NCBI GenBank assembly: GCA_032164295.1
Contig: JAJHTX010000003.1
Location: 744,001-808,000 of the forward strand
Source: Inonotus obliquus
Taxonomy: Eukaryota > Basidiomycota > Agaricomycetes > Hymenochaetales > Hymenochaetaceae
DNA length: 64,000 nt
Direction: 5' to 3'
Shown: in pieces, positions 10,477 to 26,795 of the stretch
How the letters are laid out: the number at the start of each line of letters is the position of its first letter
Position numbering within the stretch: position 1 is the first letter of the stretch
Notes under the pieces: generated by a model
Seen by the model: the letters and a program-made list of their open reading frames with translations, nothing else
The model's database searches: none
Told to the model about the DNA's origin: nothing
Position numbers and translations under genes: made by a program

Positions 10477-12310
10477 TCACTTTCTGTTCCATGTAAGATA
10501 CCGGTTTGGGAGCCAGTCTGGAATGTTCCACTTTTCACGCGGCAAGCCCGCGATTTCGTGTGTGACGAGAGAGGCGAGAGCCTCCGCACTGTGTTAGTTA
10601 TCCAGCAAATTATCGCCGATGTATAAGATGTCATCATCATTGGTTCCGGTGGATAAGCATATGAGGAGCAAGTATTGTGAGTAGGCTGCTGGAGAGTAGA
10701 GGAATCCACGTACCACCCAAATGTGCGTGGCATACCGTGTCCGCTAAAGCCCGCGGCAATGTATTGTCCTTCTAGTTCGGAACCGTCCTTTCTAAAGATA
10801 GGTCCAACCTACAGGATACATGTGAGAGAATAGGTATCAGGATAAAGCGTCCCGGAGCTCGATGAACTCACCAATGGGTCTCGGATAGACGTAAATCCCA
10901 TGATCCCAGTCTAATTTCAGAGATAAAATAAGTAGCACGTCGTCAGATAAATCGCATATACTGACCCATTCCCTCTCAGGCTCTGTTCCTCTCTCGAATT
11001 TCCCAGGAAAGACAGCCGGCAAGAATTCTCGCAAAGGCTTTCCGGCCTTCGGATTCAACACACTATCGTCAGTGACACCGACCTCCCATCCACCGGTGCT
11101 TTCGCGTCCGCCTCCGAGAATTATCAACGGTCTCTCTATATCTCCTTCCACCTTGGGTGGTCGAGGGAACCAGTACTCAAAGTGGTTATTCCCACCCCAC
11201 GAGGCACGCTCTTCCTCTGAAAGTGGTGCGCAACCGCGCGTAGCGACGATTTGCCCACGAACAGGAACGATACCCTTCGGACCCGCGAGAAACGGTAATA
11301 GATGGGATGCATACCCATTTGTCGCGTGGATCACGGTTGTGCATGATATGTGACCTCGTGGAGTTGATAGTGTCCAACGAAGCCCTGGCTTTGCATCGGA
11401 GTCCGTCGAGCCTGCGGCGTGGATAGAAGTGACTGGTGCTGATGTAAAAATACTCAAGGATCCGGCAGATTTGGAAAACGCCTCTTTTGCAAGATAAAAG
11501 AGCTGTGTGACCAGTTTGAGTGGCCAGACGTTATTGCCCGCACTTCGTACTGCCGGATAAGCTGCTCCAAATTTCTATCATTGTCAATATGGACACCGTT
11601 CTAATGTTGATATGGCAATACATGTGTCTACTTACTTCCAGCGTGTCCTCTTTCGAGAAGAACACGACTTGGCTGACATCCAAGCCTGATTCTTTTGCAA
11701 GGTCGTAATCTGCTCCCACGTTCTTTTGCTCTTCCTTGGAGAATAGGAGCTGAATATGGCCTCCCCGGACAAGATCTACGACATCCTTTATGTTGTTTTC
11801 GTCGATTATTTTGATCAATGAATTTGCTGTATGCTGTTCAAGAGCGTACTGTTTCTTGGCTTCGTCGACTCCCATCTTTTTGGAAAGTGCAACAAAGTCT
11901 TGAAATACTGCGGGTGTGAGGTGGCCGCCATTTCTCCCAGTAGCTCCCGAACCTTTCAGGTTCCAATAAGGAGGTAACTCTGTAGCAAAAGAGTATTACG
12001 TACAGAAGTCTCTTGCTTCAAGGATTACGACTTTCTTTTCAGGCAGGGATTTGGATAGATGGTAAGCGAAAGAGACACCTGTGATTCCAGATCCGATGAT
12101 GCATATATCAGCATCGTCAATAACTGATCCTTCGCTCCCCTCCTTTGCAAGTGGGTTGACCTGGTCGGAAGGATGAAGCCAAAAGGAGTGAGTCGAGTTA
12201 GGGACGGGCAAAGACGCAGGTGCGTCGTTTAGCTGGATCTGAGCATCAAAGAATGCGAAATCTGCCTGTAATACGTTGAGTGGTACTGGAAGGTCTGATC
12301 GATCACTCAT
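10477..12310 (-). CDS. FAD-dependent oxidoreductase, DAO family
   Basis: Six exons on the minus strand (12310-12004, 11952-11636, 11574-10966, 10910-10872, 10808-10717, 10588-10477) give 491 aa. An FAD-binding Rossmann motif is visible near residue 72 (DICIIGSGITGVSFAYHLS...VVILEA), followed by SGATGRNGGHL, which is typical of D-amino-acid/glycine-oxidase-like flavoproteins. The C-terminal FAD contact region contains GFSGHGMPRTFG, and the protein ends with a WLPNRYLT-type tail characteristic of fungal members. There is no signal peptide, so it is probably cytosolic or peroxisomal. The substrate is not predictable from sequence. The last intron (128 nt) is longer than the others and is the least certain junction. 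It is divergent from the IBtk-like gene across 379 bp. Confidence 0.82.
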
Positions 12311-12689
12311 CAGTGCTACTGAGAGAGAGTAATGAAGTATGCACACGTGCCTGTATTGAGAGCACGTGCGCGCTACGTAGATCGAGTCACCAATGGTAAT
12401 GCACGCAGACTCAACGCATAGTGCGTAGTGAACGCATATTTGCATCTCTTCCTCTTTCCACCATCTATACTGCTTGATTAACTTATTCATTTCTGTTCCC
12501 ACTCGTCTACACTACTTAGCCTCCCTATTTCTCGTTTTCATAAAAGTCGCCACCGCTTGACGACTTCGAATCTCGCTTATCTGTTTGTGCTCGAATTCTG
12601 CTAGAGCACACAGACTTCGGACACCCAGCGACACATCGGGCGCACACGTTGCCCTTCGTTGTCGCCGGAGCGGTCTGAGAACCCGTTGT
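12311..12689. promoter_or_regulatory. Shared divergent intergenic region
   Basis: These 379 bp separate the start codons of the minus-strand oxidoreductase and the plus-strand IBtk-like gene. A bidirectional promoter is inferred from layout only. No specific operator or canonical TATA box was identified. Confidence 0.4.
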
Positions 12690-15600
12690 ATGACCGCGCT
12701 TCATGTACATTTTACACTTCGTAACCAGCAGGCTTTCCAACGCCTGCTCGATGCCTCACGCAATACCAACGCACAGACTGCCTCAGGACCCGCCTTGAGC
12801 GCCAGTGGTGGACGCTCATGGAACAAACCGAGTCCCATATCAGGGGGAATCCCGATAGCCGCATGTGACGTCAATGCGCGGGACCGGCTCGGGCGAACGG
12901 TCCTTCATCTCGCCATATCTTCGCTGGATCCGGCTGCACTGGAGTTCGTCAAACTCTTGTTATCACACCCTCGGATTGATATCAACCTGACCGATTTGGA
13001 GAGCCGATGGACGCCTTTGCATCGGGCATTGTACGCGGGCAATATTCCAGCTTCGTGAGTACTCTGCCACTTCAGTAAGTATCATTGCTGACGGACCAGC
13101 AGTGTCCTTCTATTGCAGCGCCCCGAAATTGATATGTCCCTGAAAGATCCAGAAGGGTATACTGCTTTCGACGTGTATAACTCAACCGTCGAAGGGACGA
13201 AGCCGAGCGAGCTCGAGGCTACTGATCTCTATACCTGGGGTACAAACAGAAATGCCGCTCTGGGAGTCGGAGACGGAGATGACCGTGCCTTTCCAGAATT
13301 GGTTCATATCCCGACACAGAATGAGGACGTGGACTGTTCCGAGATTCCATTGCGGGATCGCTTTCAGCCTATTCGAGCAGAGCGTGTTGCTATGTCCAAA
13401 CTGCATACTGCAGTGGTCACGTCAGAGCCGCGTTCAAACCTCCGCATATGCGGCTTCGGCAGCGGTGGTAGACTTGGGGCTGGCATCGGACAGCATACTC
13501 TATACGCATTCTCGGTCCCGAAGGAACTCATCTCGGAAGGCCAGATAACCGCGGTTGCCCTTGGTCAAGATCATACACTTGCGCTGACTAAGGCGGGCAA
13601 TGTCTTGAGCTGGGGTCTGAATCGGTTTTCCCAACTCGGGTACGCCTTGGACGGTGGCCAAACTTTTCAAGCTGCTCCACGACGTATAGTTGGCCCATTG
13701 AAGAAGGAAACTATAGTCGGGATAGCCGCATGCCGAACTGCTTCAGCATGCTGGACGAAGGAAGAGCTCTTCACTTGGGGTACAAATGGCGGTCAACTCG
13801 GGTATGACCGTACCGGAGCTGCCGTTCAGACCCTTCCTCGTCGCGTCACTCAGGCCACGCTTCCCGTCATTGATGTCGCCTTATCAGACACGGCGATGGC
13901 GGTTTTATTGGCGAGCCGGGATGTCCATTGTTTCCACAGTGGTCGCAGTTTCAAGATCAAGTATGTCGTCCTTTCCTACTTAATCTCCAATGGCTGATCT
14001 TTCCTAGTTTTCCAACGCAAAGTTTTCCCTCGGAGATTCAGGTGTATCGACCGCCGATGGCCCAGCACAATGCGAGCATAGCAAAGATAGTCAGTTGTGA
14101 CAATACTTTCGCTGCGCTGTCTTTGAACGGCGAAGTTTTCACATTTACCATCACCGCTCCACCGTCGGCTGTATCTTCGGATCCAAGTGCATCACCTGCG
14201 AAGAATAACATTGCGGCTCCTATTAAACCGCAGCGCGTCTGGGCCCTTCGCAAGCAGATCAGTGCTGTCAAGGTTTGTTGACAGGTTGATCATATCTCAT
14301 TTGGGCTGACCTCGATGCAGGATGTTGCACTTGGTTCCGATGGTACCATTCTCCTATGCACGGAATCTGGCCACGTCTACTTGAGAAGCCGCACGAACAA
14401 GACATCGAAATTTGCGCGCGTACCTCTGATCCAACGAGCCGTCTCTGTCGCAGCGAGTAGTGCAGGTGCATTTGCTGCGGTCAAAGCGGTATGCCAGCCA
14501 ATTCCAATTAGCATAGAAGGAAACTCGGTTGCAGAGGACTTCAGTATGATACAGCCATACCTACCCCCAACTGAGGAAGAGATGTGGGATCGATCTCAGC
14601 TGGCAAGCATGGACATGGTGCCTCCCCAATCTTCCAGTGACAAGTCAGAATCACAGCGATCATCCGCGGACGAAATTGATATGGATGCTGAAGATAATCC
14701 AGGCGACGCTGCTATAATGAAGGATATCGCGCTGATAACTCGTCTGATGGGGCTTCTTGTCCGTGATAGGCTGGGCCGCAAAGCCAATGGAGCTGGTTCA
14801 TTCTGTGACGGCGGTTTTAGACACGGGGCGGACCTTTTGATAGACGTCGCTTCCGTCTTCGAATTCCCTGTGCACCGCGTTATTATCGCTTCACGCTCTC
14901 CGGTACTGAAGGAAGTATTACTTGGCAACACTGCTGAAGACAAGGACGGGGGAATTCGGTGCAAGCTTGTCCGCAAGCCGTCGGAATCCATTAGTCCAGT
15001 GATACTGTTTTCAGGAGTCCACCCACTGTCCACCGTCATGCTTATCGTATATCTCTATACGGATGAGATACCCGCTATCTGGGACCGGCGGGTATTGTCC
15101 TCCACTTCTAATATGCTTGATGACTGCGAGCCGAGGACTACCTCAGGGAATATTCGTACTGAGCTACAGAAACTAGCTGTGCTATTAGCTCTCCCGAATC
15201 TCGCTGATGTGTTGAATGTTCCGGTGAAGCGTTCTCCGGTTCCTCGACTTTCGTTCGATATGAAAACACTTCTTGACAGTATGGTACAAGGAATGACTTG
15301 GACGTCTGGGTCGCCCCATCAACATCCTTTCGTTCCCGATATGCTTCTCAATCTTGCAGATGCACAGATCCGTTGCCATTCAACCATTCTTCGAGCTCGA
15401 TCTCCGTTCTTTGCTGGATTCTTTGGTGACCCTGATTGGACAGCAAAACGCAGGCATCCGAATCGTATATTGACGATCAATCTGAGCCATAGGCGTCTTC
15501 GTGTCATGGATTTCGTGTTGCAGTTCATGTATGCTGGAGGGAATGAGGAGCTTTTCGAGGCATTGGGTGAGTCGCCTTTCTTGCGTTTTCATCCTCCCCC

Positions 15601-17532
15601 CTGAGAAATTTGCCGGATAGATTTCGCGCAGACGTCTGATGACATTCTTGAGTTCCTTTTTGACGTTGTGGATGCAGCAGTACGTCTTGTCTAGCTTTGT
15701 CTGAATGGTTCCAAGATTGATACCCTCGCTGTAATAGGGTGAACTGCTCCTGGACCGTCTCGTTCTTATATCGTCTTCAATCATTCTACGCTTCCTGAAC
15801 ATCAACAATGCATGTTCTATCCTGTCAGACGCTTCACATTTCAATATGAACCAGCTCGTTGCAAGTATACATGGGTACCTCGCGCGAAATCTCGAAACAT
15901 TCTTGGAGAGTCGTATGCTGGACGATTTGCCCATGAACCTCATTCGTCAATTCGCCGAGTTCGTTCGTGTGAGGCAAGCTCAGAAGCTTCCGGTGACTCG
16001 CTCGGGAAATATGGTAGAAAGGGCGCTGGAGATCTGGAAAGATTGGCTGGAACTGCAGGATATTCCTCAACCCATTATCTCGGGGCGAAAGACTTCCCAT
16101 AAGCAGATTCATCAATCGCCGAAATTATCCCCACAAGCAATTTCAGCAGCCACTAGGAGAAACCAGCACATCTCCTCCGGGCAGCTGTCAGCTTCGTATA
16201 GTCCACCCCAGGATTTACGTATACCAACTACACCTCCGTCCGCACCAGTGCAGGAGACTACTGAGACCGGCCCCGATGACATCTTTGTGATAGATGATAT
16301 CCCGCCTCTCAACATTCCTTCCTCGCAGGAATACGTAGCAGCGATTACTCCGAAGGGTGGTCCACCAGGATTAGAGAAATACAGCCCATGGAAGGCCCGT
16401 GTTTCGCAACTTCCAACAAGGTACAAATTTCGTATTGTTGCTATAGTCGAATGCAAAGTACTTATTATGTACTAGTAAACTAGATCTTAGAGCTATTATG
16501 GCCGAGGCAGAAGATCAGAGACGAGCCCCTGGTCCCTCGACAATTCCACCAGCTCGATCCCGCGTGGTTGGGTTTGATGCATCACCAACTGGGGCTACAC
16601 TGAGAGCATCACAGAAGATTGACCCTGTAGCGAAAGCAGGCCCAAATTCGCCATGGCGCTTACCGAAGCCTGATCCGTCAGTGGGTCACATATCTGCTGT
16701 TAGCAATACCCCCCTTCCACAAAAGCCAGCCGGAATGCAGCAGAGAACAGTTCCTTCAGGTTTAACTCGCGATCTCCGGGAGAACCAAGTGGCGGAAGGT
16801 CGCGCTCATGCGTCGTTGGCTTCTACATCTTCGGCTCCACAACTTGGGCAGGTAACCAGTGCAAAAGGGAAGGCACCCCTAGGTCCTACCTTCACGCCTA
16901 TCCGACAGAGTGCCGCCTCCGTCAGCGCGGTCCCAATGGGTCGACGAGTCTCGTAAGTGTTTCACATGCTGACCTTTGGTGGACAGACTCGCTGACAACA
17001 GAGCAGGGACGGAACAGCCAAGGTGTGGAATTCCATGCTAACGCCACCAGCTGTACAATCTGTACACGCAGAGAGCGCCGGGACACCAGGTTCTCCTACG
17101 TCCTTCCTTGCCATTCAGCAGCAACAGAGGGACCAGAATGCTGGTCCGCCGCGCATTAAGAAAAGTCTTCTAGAGATTCAAGCTGAGGAACAAGAGCGGG
17201 CGGAGGAGGAGCGTGCACTGCAGGAGGAGATAGAATTCTTACGATGGTGGGCGGCTGAAGAGGAGCGTATCAGACGAGAGACACAAGCACAACCTGGCCC
17301 ACCCATTTCTGGACCTGGTGTTGGCCAAAAGGTTGGGAAGAAGGCAAAAAAGGGTGCCGGTGGCGGAAAGAAATTGGGACAAGTGAACAAGAAACTGGCG
17401 AGTGCTTCTAGTCCGAATGAGAAGGAAACTGGGAATGACGACAAGGCGCGCGGCACGGTCCCAGGCGGGCAGAAACCTGGTCGAAGGAAACCTGCGAGAC
17501 GAAAAGTCTCGGCTCCAAACGCGGACAGGTAG
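12690..17532 (+). CDS. IBtk-like ankyrin/RCC1/BTB protein
   Basis: Eight exons (12690-13054, 13103-13960, 14008-14272, 14321-15566, 15621-15679, 15738-16420, 16491-16952, 17007-17532) give 1,487 aa. Domains in order: ankyrin repeats (RTVLHLAI, WTPLHRAL); RCC1 propeller repeats (DLYTWGTNRNAALGVGD, VLSWGLNRFSQLGY, LFTWGTNGGQLGY); BTB/POZ segments (HGADLLIDVASVFEFPVHRVIIASRSP and AQIRCHSTILRARSPFFAGFF); a BACK-like helical region; then a long disordered Pro/Ser tail ending in SFLAIQ and SLLEIQAEEQERAEEE, as in the C-terminus of animal inhibitor of Bruton tyrosine kinase. BTB proteins of this type act as Cullin-3 adaptors, so a ubiquitin-ligase adaptor role is inferred. Start chosen at the MTALHVHFTLRNQQAFQ context, which matches the first ankyrin repeat. 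Confidence 0.88.
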
Positions 17533-20467
<2,935 letters not shown>

Positions 20468-22750
20468 ACTCAACACCCCGTTACGACACTTGGCCCTTCT
20501 CGGCATTCTTATCATATTCCATGTTTCAAACACCAAAGGCTCTTCTCTTCCCCCCAAGGTTAACAATCATATTCGGACTTTGACTTGGATATACCAAATT
20601 GTCTTTTTCTTACCCAGCATCGTTCGCTTACAACGAATGACATTGTCACTGACTTTGCATCATGGCTTCCTAACTACATACCGTATCATACGTATACACA
20701 CGTCAACCCCGTATTACTACCTCCCATCTCTTCCTTTTTTCTTTCTCTTGTCTCGGAGATTGTGTCTTTTCCACGTTCTTATGACGGTCAAGGGCTTTCT
20801 TTCAGCTCAAGGCCATCGGACTAATTGGTAATTAGTACATACCAGCCGCTCCCTTCACCTGACTCTCCTTAACCACCCCTACCATATATTTTGTTTTCGC
20901 CTACCCCTTCTGAGATGGGACTTGAGCTCGGTCTCAGGCCGGGTACTCGGACACTTTTTGTCACTTATTCCTAACTAGGTAGAGTAATCTCTTATACTGT
21001 GGTTGCTTGCATGAGATGGATATATAGCGATATCTACACGAAGGACGATATATGAAGTACTCCTATTGTCTCCTCCCCTTTTCAGAATATGTCTGTGCAT
21101 GTTGTGACGGCGCTCAAGAGTCAAAGGTCAATAAATATTGATCATTTGGAGTTTGGAGACGGGGTTCGTCCTCCGTCTAGTCGCGAGTTCTGCCGATGAT
21201 CTTCAGGGGAATATCGATATCTTCATTTTGAGTCCGCCCCTCGCCGAGACCGTAGCGATGTTTAAGGTCTAAAAAAGCCGCATGATAGATAATGAGAGGG
21301 TCCAGGTCCCCAGCCCAGGAAAGATTTTAACATGTATCCCATCCGTCTTGAGGCCGATGAGATTAGAGAATGATCTTTGACCGTCTTGCATTTATTCCAA
21401 TAGACTTGGTTGCTGGTGATGATCCACCGGATTTGCTTGTCATGTCAAGGTCTTTTTTTACACCCTCGGTGTCATTCATGCACGACCTTCAAGTTCTAAC
21501 GGTGTTTATCGAATAAACCCGGTCACAGTCCTATCGGTACAACAACGTAGCTTGCTCTGGAACTGATAGCAGTATACCCAGGATCTTTTATTATGCAGTA
21601 TTGAGGTCGGTCAATTCTCGTGAAGACTTGTAATGAGAAGGGATTGCACGGAAGTCAAACTTTGATCGGTCTATGGAATCTCACTACTGTATGACTCTCC
21701 AGTCATACGTATTATCACTTGGCTATACATGGTTTATATGCACCAAAGTGTCTCAGGTACATTTGACCGTCTGCTCAGAGTATCATCTCCCATAATGACT
21801 GCTGGTCTGCAGGACCAAGGGCAAGTTCCGCATCGCCAGTTGGTATTCTCGTTTCTTGAAGCATCCGCATGGAATGCATGTCAATGAGATAGCAGCAAAA
21901 AAGCAACATCGACCCGAAGAAACTTGGTTAGTAGAGCCCATCTGCAGCAGTCGTCCCATTGATTATTGTGGTTCGTACCGCTAGCGCGTATCTTGTGGTA
22001 CCTTTCAACCAACCATTGGTTCAAGGACTCGGTGGCCCCAGACGTGTTAGATAACAATATGCTCTCTTCAATACTCGACACGGGCAAATTTGCTTGCTTA
22101 TGAGTTGACATAGTGGTCAGTATTCTCGGCTTAACGAATCAACCCATGACAGAATTCGAACAATATTACCCAGCGTCAATACCGTGAGAACTAACTTACA
22201 AAGACAGATAGATCATGTGCCGGAAAACTCATCTCGCGGTCGCAGTCTAGTCGCAGTCGCAACTTGAACTTCACTTTACCTGCCTGGGCTTCCTGTCATT
22301 CCGCGCCAGAATATCATAATGTACTGCAGCCGAATCAAGACATCCACCATAAAGACCTTCTTTGCATACTAGTATGGTCAAGACTACTACACAATGCGAC
22401 GTATTCAGGTCTCGTCTGGGCTGGGGTTACTCTATGATGAAGTATTGCAATGTCCTACGGCTAGTTCCTCATCCAGATGCAACGACTGTGCAGCGTTCAG
22501 CTCACTCGAGACTTCTCTATGTGTACTTTGCTTCCGCTTGGAAGCGTTACTATGTGATCGACTATTTATATCTAGCGCGACACCACATTGCTCGGATAGT
22601 TGTACCGACTTGAGTTAGCTTCGGCTCATAGCAACAATATTTAGCATCCACTTTGCGGTACGGCAAGGCCGCTGTAGGAGTGCAATGCTTCAAGGCCGCG
22701 TTATAAGGTGAATTTGAGCCCCTTAGAATCTACTAGAACAAAGTAACGAC
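20468..22750. other. Long intergenic interval, nothing recognised
   Basis: About 2.3 kb with only short open frames (for example 21881-22111 on the minus strand and 22362-22613 on the plus strand) that lack recognisable motifs. The first few hundred bases are probably the 3' UTR of the GMC gene. Confidence 0.5.
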
Positions 22751-24006
22751 ATGGTTCGCAAGACCGATATCTATTCCGTCGCCGTTTTGATTGTCGCAAG
22801 TACAGCGTGGGCTCGTACATTTGTAGTTCAGAATAAATGCAGTTATACAGTTTGGTACGGAAGCTAATTTTCTCTCTTCACTGTCCGCTGACCATGCTTG
22901 AGTAGGCCAGCGGTATGTCCATGATTAACTCATATCGGCAGCCAACCCATGCATTAACAAACGCATGAAGATTTTTACCGACAAGAGCTCGCCAGTGAAA
23001 CCAGATTATCCGACAGGGTAAGTTCGCGGCTCAAGGTCAATGAGCGATGTTCAGATAGCTAAGTACATCAATTTAGATGGGAAGCAGAATCTGGCAGTGA
23101 AGTCACCTTCGACGTTCCAGACGGTTGGACCTCCGGTCGTATCTGGGTATTCGTAACCTCTGGGAACTCTTCTGCTTCCCTTTATTGATTGTTCTCCACA
23201 GGGTCGCCGTGATTGTGATTTCGGTGGTGATTCCGGTCCAAACTCATGTTCAACCGGTGGATGCAATGGCGGATTGCTGTGCGACCCGGACAGCGGAACG
23301 GCACGTAGAATACACTTCTTTCCTGACTTTCTAATCAAGTTGTCTGAAGGGTGTCCCGCCTGCGTCACTGGCAGAGTGGACGCTTAACGGTGAAGGCCTG
23401 GATTGGTACGATGGTGAGTAGTCAGTAGGACTACTGTTCTCTTCGAGTGCTCCATTCTTGCATTCATCCGCTTAGTATCTCTTGTCGACGGATTCAACAT
23501 TCCGATGAGCATTACAGCCACTCAAGGCTGTCCGACATCTGATTGTCCAAAGGATATCGGATCCAATTGTCAGTCTGAATCATCTATGTAATCTTGGCAT
23601 TCATCTCTCACCTCAGAACTTGACAGGTCCTGATGAACTTAAACGCGGCAACGGTGGCTGTCTGAGCGCATGTGCTGCAAATTTGGACGGAAACCCAGGT
23701 ACGTCAACCTGTCATCAATCGATAGTTGAGACTTATGCCACTAAATCCAGGCGACTCGCCGAATTGTTGCTCCGGCAGCCATGACACTCCGGAGACTTGT
23801 CCTGCTTCCGGAGTGCAACATTATTCACATTTCAGTACGTTCATATCTATGGAAAGCGAATGATCATACACTCACATGTTGGTATATTACTAGAGGACGG
23901 ATGCCCTAATGCCTACGCTTATGCGTATGATGAGGGCAGCGGGACAGCACTCTTCAACTGCTCGGCTTCACTTGCGGCGGATTATACATTGACTTTCTGC
24001 CCATGA
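22751..24006 (+). CDS. Thaumatin-like protein
   Basis: Ten exons (22751-22854, 22906-22912, 22971-23017, 23077-23146, 23202-23300, 23350-23413, 23476-23568, 23627-23698, 23751-23834, 23894-24006) give 250 aa, the usual family length. A signal peptide is visible (VAVLIVASTAWA). Family marks follow in order: FVVQNKCSYTVWPAIF, PTGWEAESGSEV, GRIWGRRDCDF, a Cys-rich core, the acidic cleft (DGFNIPMSI) and the C-terminal PNAYAYAYDEGSG...FCP. Two unusual points: exon 2 is a 7 nt microexon completing W-P-A, and the intron at 23301-23349 uses a GC donor (GCACGT). Fungal thaumatin-like proteins are secreted and often beta-1,3-glucanase-like; a wall-remodelling role is inferred. Confidence 0.88.
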
Positions 24007-24614
24007 AGACTGACACTAGTGCTTGATGCATTATTCGGTTTTTCTGCAGTAGATAAGTTGCCTATGATTATTTCCGTTATCCGAGAGATAGATCATGTTG
24101 TATTACACACAAAATACCATATGAAGAGCGTCTTCAATGCCCCAATAGAGCCTATGAGTTTTATGCTAAATGAGTACACAACGATCTACCTAGAATGACC
24201 ATTCAGACTTGTGGACTGCTCAGAGAGATGGATCGAGGAAGCCGGAGGCACGTGATGGGCCTTGTCAGTACTGGGCCCTGGAATGCATACAGCATAGCGC
24301 TCTTTGAGTCTTTCTCTTCACTTCGTGCGATTTCCAAACTGTACGATCTCAATGTATCAACTCTTTTCCATATCTTTCTTTTCGTACGTAACTGCGCATG
24401 GTTAACCTCACTGCGGAAGGCGCGGATGAATAATTCTCCGTGCGAACGACGGACGAATTCACTAGAGCCAGTCATATGCTCAGTGGGTGAGTTGCCTTCT
24501 TCCCATCGCCTTAATGATCTCACGTTTGCTGACAGACCAACCGTTTCTAAGCTCGTGGGCTCGTATATACTCCCCTGACATGCTGGTGGTATCAATTGCA
24601 TCACGGAACTCACG
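24007..24614. other. Intergenic between thaumatin-like gene and first P450
   Basis: No gene is supported. A 195-codon minus-strand frame (24203-24790) overlaps P450 exon 1 and has no recognisable motif; it was treated as chance. Confidence 0.5.
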
Positions 24615-26795
24615 ATGAACACCGTAGTCGTAGCCTGCTTGTCTGCGCTGGCTATCATTATTTTCGCGTCAATCTTTACAAAGGAGCGCAAGGAAAGCTT
24701 GCCAGATGGTCCCGAAGCACACTGGCTACTTGGAAATTTGGGCGATCTGCTCTCAGAGTACCAATGGAAGAGGTTTGCGACATGGTCCAAGTCCTATGGT
24801 TCGTTTCACCTTTGTATGGTTGTAGAGCACATCTTATTCATGTTTATACAGGAGACATTATATATCTGTCGGTACTTGGACGTCCGGTGGTGGTTATAAA
24901 TAAGTTTGAGGATGCACGAGAGCTAATGGACAAGCGCGGCGCAACATATTCAGATCGCCCTCATATGCCGTATATCACAGATTTGTATGTTTTTCCTGAT
25001 ATTCGGTGCATACGCGACTAAATTCTCCTGAAGGGTCGGGATTCGGTCTGCTACATTTATGCCATACGGCGAAAAGTGGAGGAGCCATCGTAGACTCTTG
25101 CAACAATACCTCAATCCTCGTGCTGTAGCCCAGTTTCGTCCCATTCAAACGAAATGCGTAAGGCGCCTGCTTTCCGATCTTCTCATTGAACCGAACGGGT
25201 TCTGGAAGCATGTTAGACAGTACGTGTTTGGGAATCTGCTATATCTCAAAGATATATTCATTGGTTACAGGTTCGCATCGTCGGCAGTCCTGACGGCTAC
25301 GTATGGGTACACACCAGCAGGAGACGATGACCCGCTTATTCTGTTGAATACTCACTCGGAGAAAGCAATCATCAATCCTGGCCCTCCTGGGGCAACGATG
25401 GTGGACCTTTTCCCGTTCCGTATGTTTGTACCCAATACCTTGGCTTTTCATTACTAAAAAAGTGCGTTCAGTACGTTATATGCCGACTATTCTACCAGGG
25501 ACATCTTTCAAGAAGCGTGCATTAGAGGCACGAGAAGCTCTTGACGAAATGTCCGCTCGTCCGTTTAGGATGGTTAAGGAACAGCGGGTATGTTTCTCAT
25601 TGCCACTCACTCGATACAGTCTATGATGTCGCTCTGCACATAGGCATCTGGCACTGCTTCCCCCTCATTGTTGTCGCGTATGCTGGATGATATGGAACGG
25701 CAGGGTGTTGATGACGAAACACGTTATGAGGCGGTGAAAGATGTTTGTGGTTCTACGTATCGAGGTGAGCAGGTCAAGCATTCTAAGCATGGATTCTCTG
25801 AAATTTCAACAAGAAGTCATCTAGCCGGTGTTGCAACGGTGAGTTTTTGAAGCGCCGCTGAAGGACAATTCACGACAACGTGCCTGCAATAGACAATGGC
25901 GACTCTTTATGTTTTTATACTCGCCATGGTGCTTCATCCACATGTCGCCAAAAAGGCACAAGCGGAATTGGACGCAGTTCTGAAGGGCGATCGTTTGCCA
26001 AGTTTCGACGATCAAGAGTTATTGCCCTATATAACCTGCATTATGAAGGAGTGTTTGAGGTAAGCCTTTCTTGCTCCAAGCTTCCGCTTTACTGATATGG
26101 AAGCAGATGGGGTCCTCCGACTCCCCTTGGTACGGGCTGAGATTACCCTGATCTGCATCGCATTCACCTTCTCTCCCAAGGCATATCGCATCGCGCAATG
26201 GAAGAAGGTGAGCTGAATGGAAAGCTCATCCCAAAGGGTTCAATGATCGTGCCTAACCTATGGTATGCACCTCCTATCTTGTTTTGTCATCACGCCCCAC
26301 CAATAAATTCTTAAAAGGTTCATGACCCACGATGAACGTAACTATTCAGAACCGGATAAATTCAACCCCGACCGCTTTGCAAGGCTGGGTGAAGCTGAAC
26401 CAGCGATTCTGGATCCTGCAGCGATTGTGTTCGGGTTTGGCAGACGGTATAGAGCATCCAATCTTGTTAACAAGAATTATGATTGATGATTTTTCTTTGT
26501 TTGAAGAATATGCCCCGGTCGACATTTTGCGGAAGTGGACCTCTGGTTAGCAATAGTTAGCATTCTTACCGTCTTCGAGATTCTTCCCGTCAAGGATCAG
26601 GATGGATCTGATATCCTTCCAAAAGTTGAGTTCACTCCGGGCTTGAATAGGTAAGCGTTGTACTTCATCCACGCGGGCTACGTGTTTCTTATTCTGAACA
26701 CTAGCTGGCCCAAAGAGTTTGAGTGCCGTTTTATTCCTCGTAATGGGAAAGTGGCAGCGCTCATTAAACATACTGAAAGCAAAGATGGGGACTGA
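24615..26795 (+). CDS. Cytochrome P450 (copy 1, intact)
   Basis: Thirteen exons (24615-24798, 24852-24984, 25034-25219, 25271-25419, 25472-25587, 25644-25764, 25825-25838, 25893-26059, 26107-26129, 26181-26262, 26318-26446, 26507-26650, 26705-26795) give 512 aa. The N-terminus is a membrane anchor (VVVACLSALAIIIFASIF) followed by a proline-containing hinge (LPDGPEAHWLLGN). Family motifs: I-helix AGVATT (partly encoded by a 14 nt exon), K-helix ECLR, the DRF segment, and the heme loop FGFGRRICPGRHF with the thiolate Cys437. It is a class II microsomal monooxygenase expected to sit in the ER and need CPR. The family resembles those annotated as O-methylsterigmatocystin-oxidoreductase-like in basidiomycetes. 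The substrate is unknown. It has a paralogue at 31023-33881. Confidence 0.9.

Noticed and set aside
14596..15039. 147-codon minus-strand frame
   Set aside because: It lies wholly inside the large IBtk exon and carries no motif.
24203..24790. 195-codon minus-strand open frame
   Set aside because: It overlaps P450 exon 1, has no motif, and the plus-strand exon is strongly supported by the paralogue.
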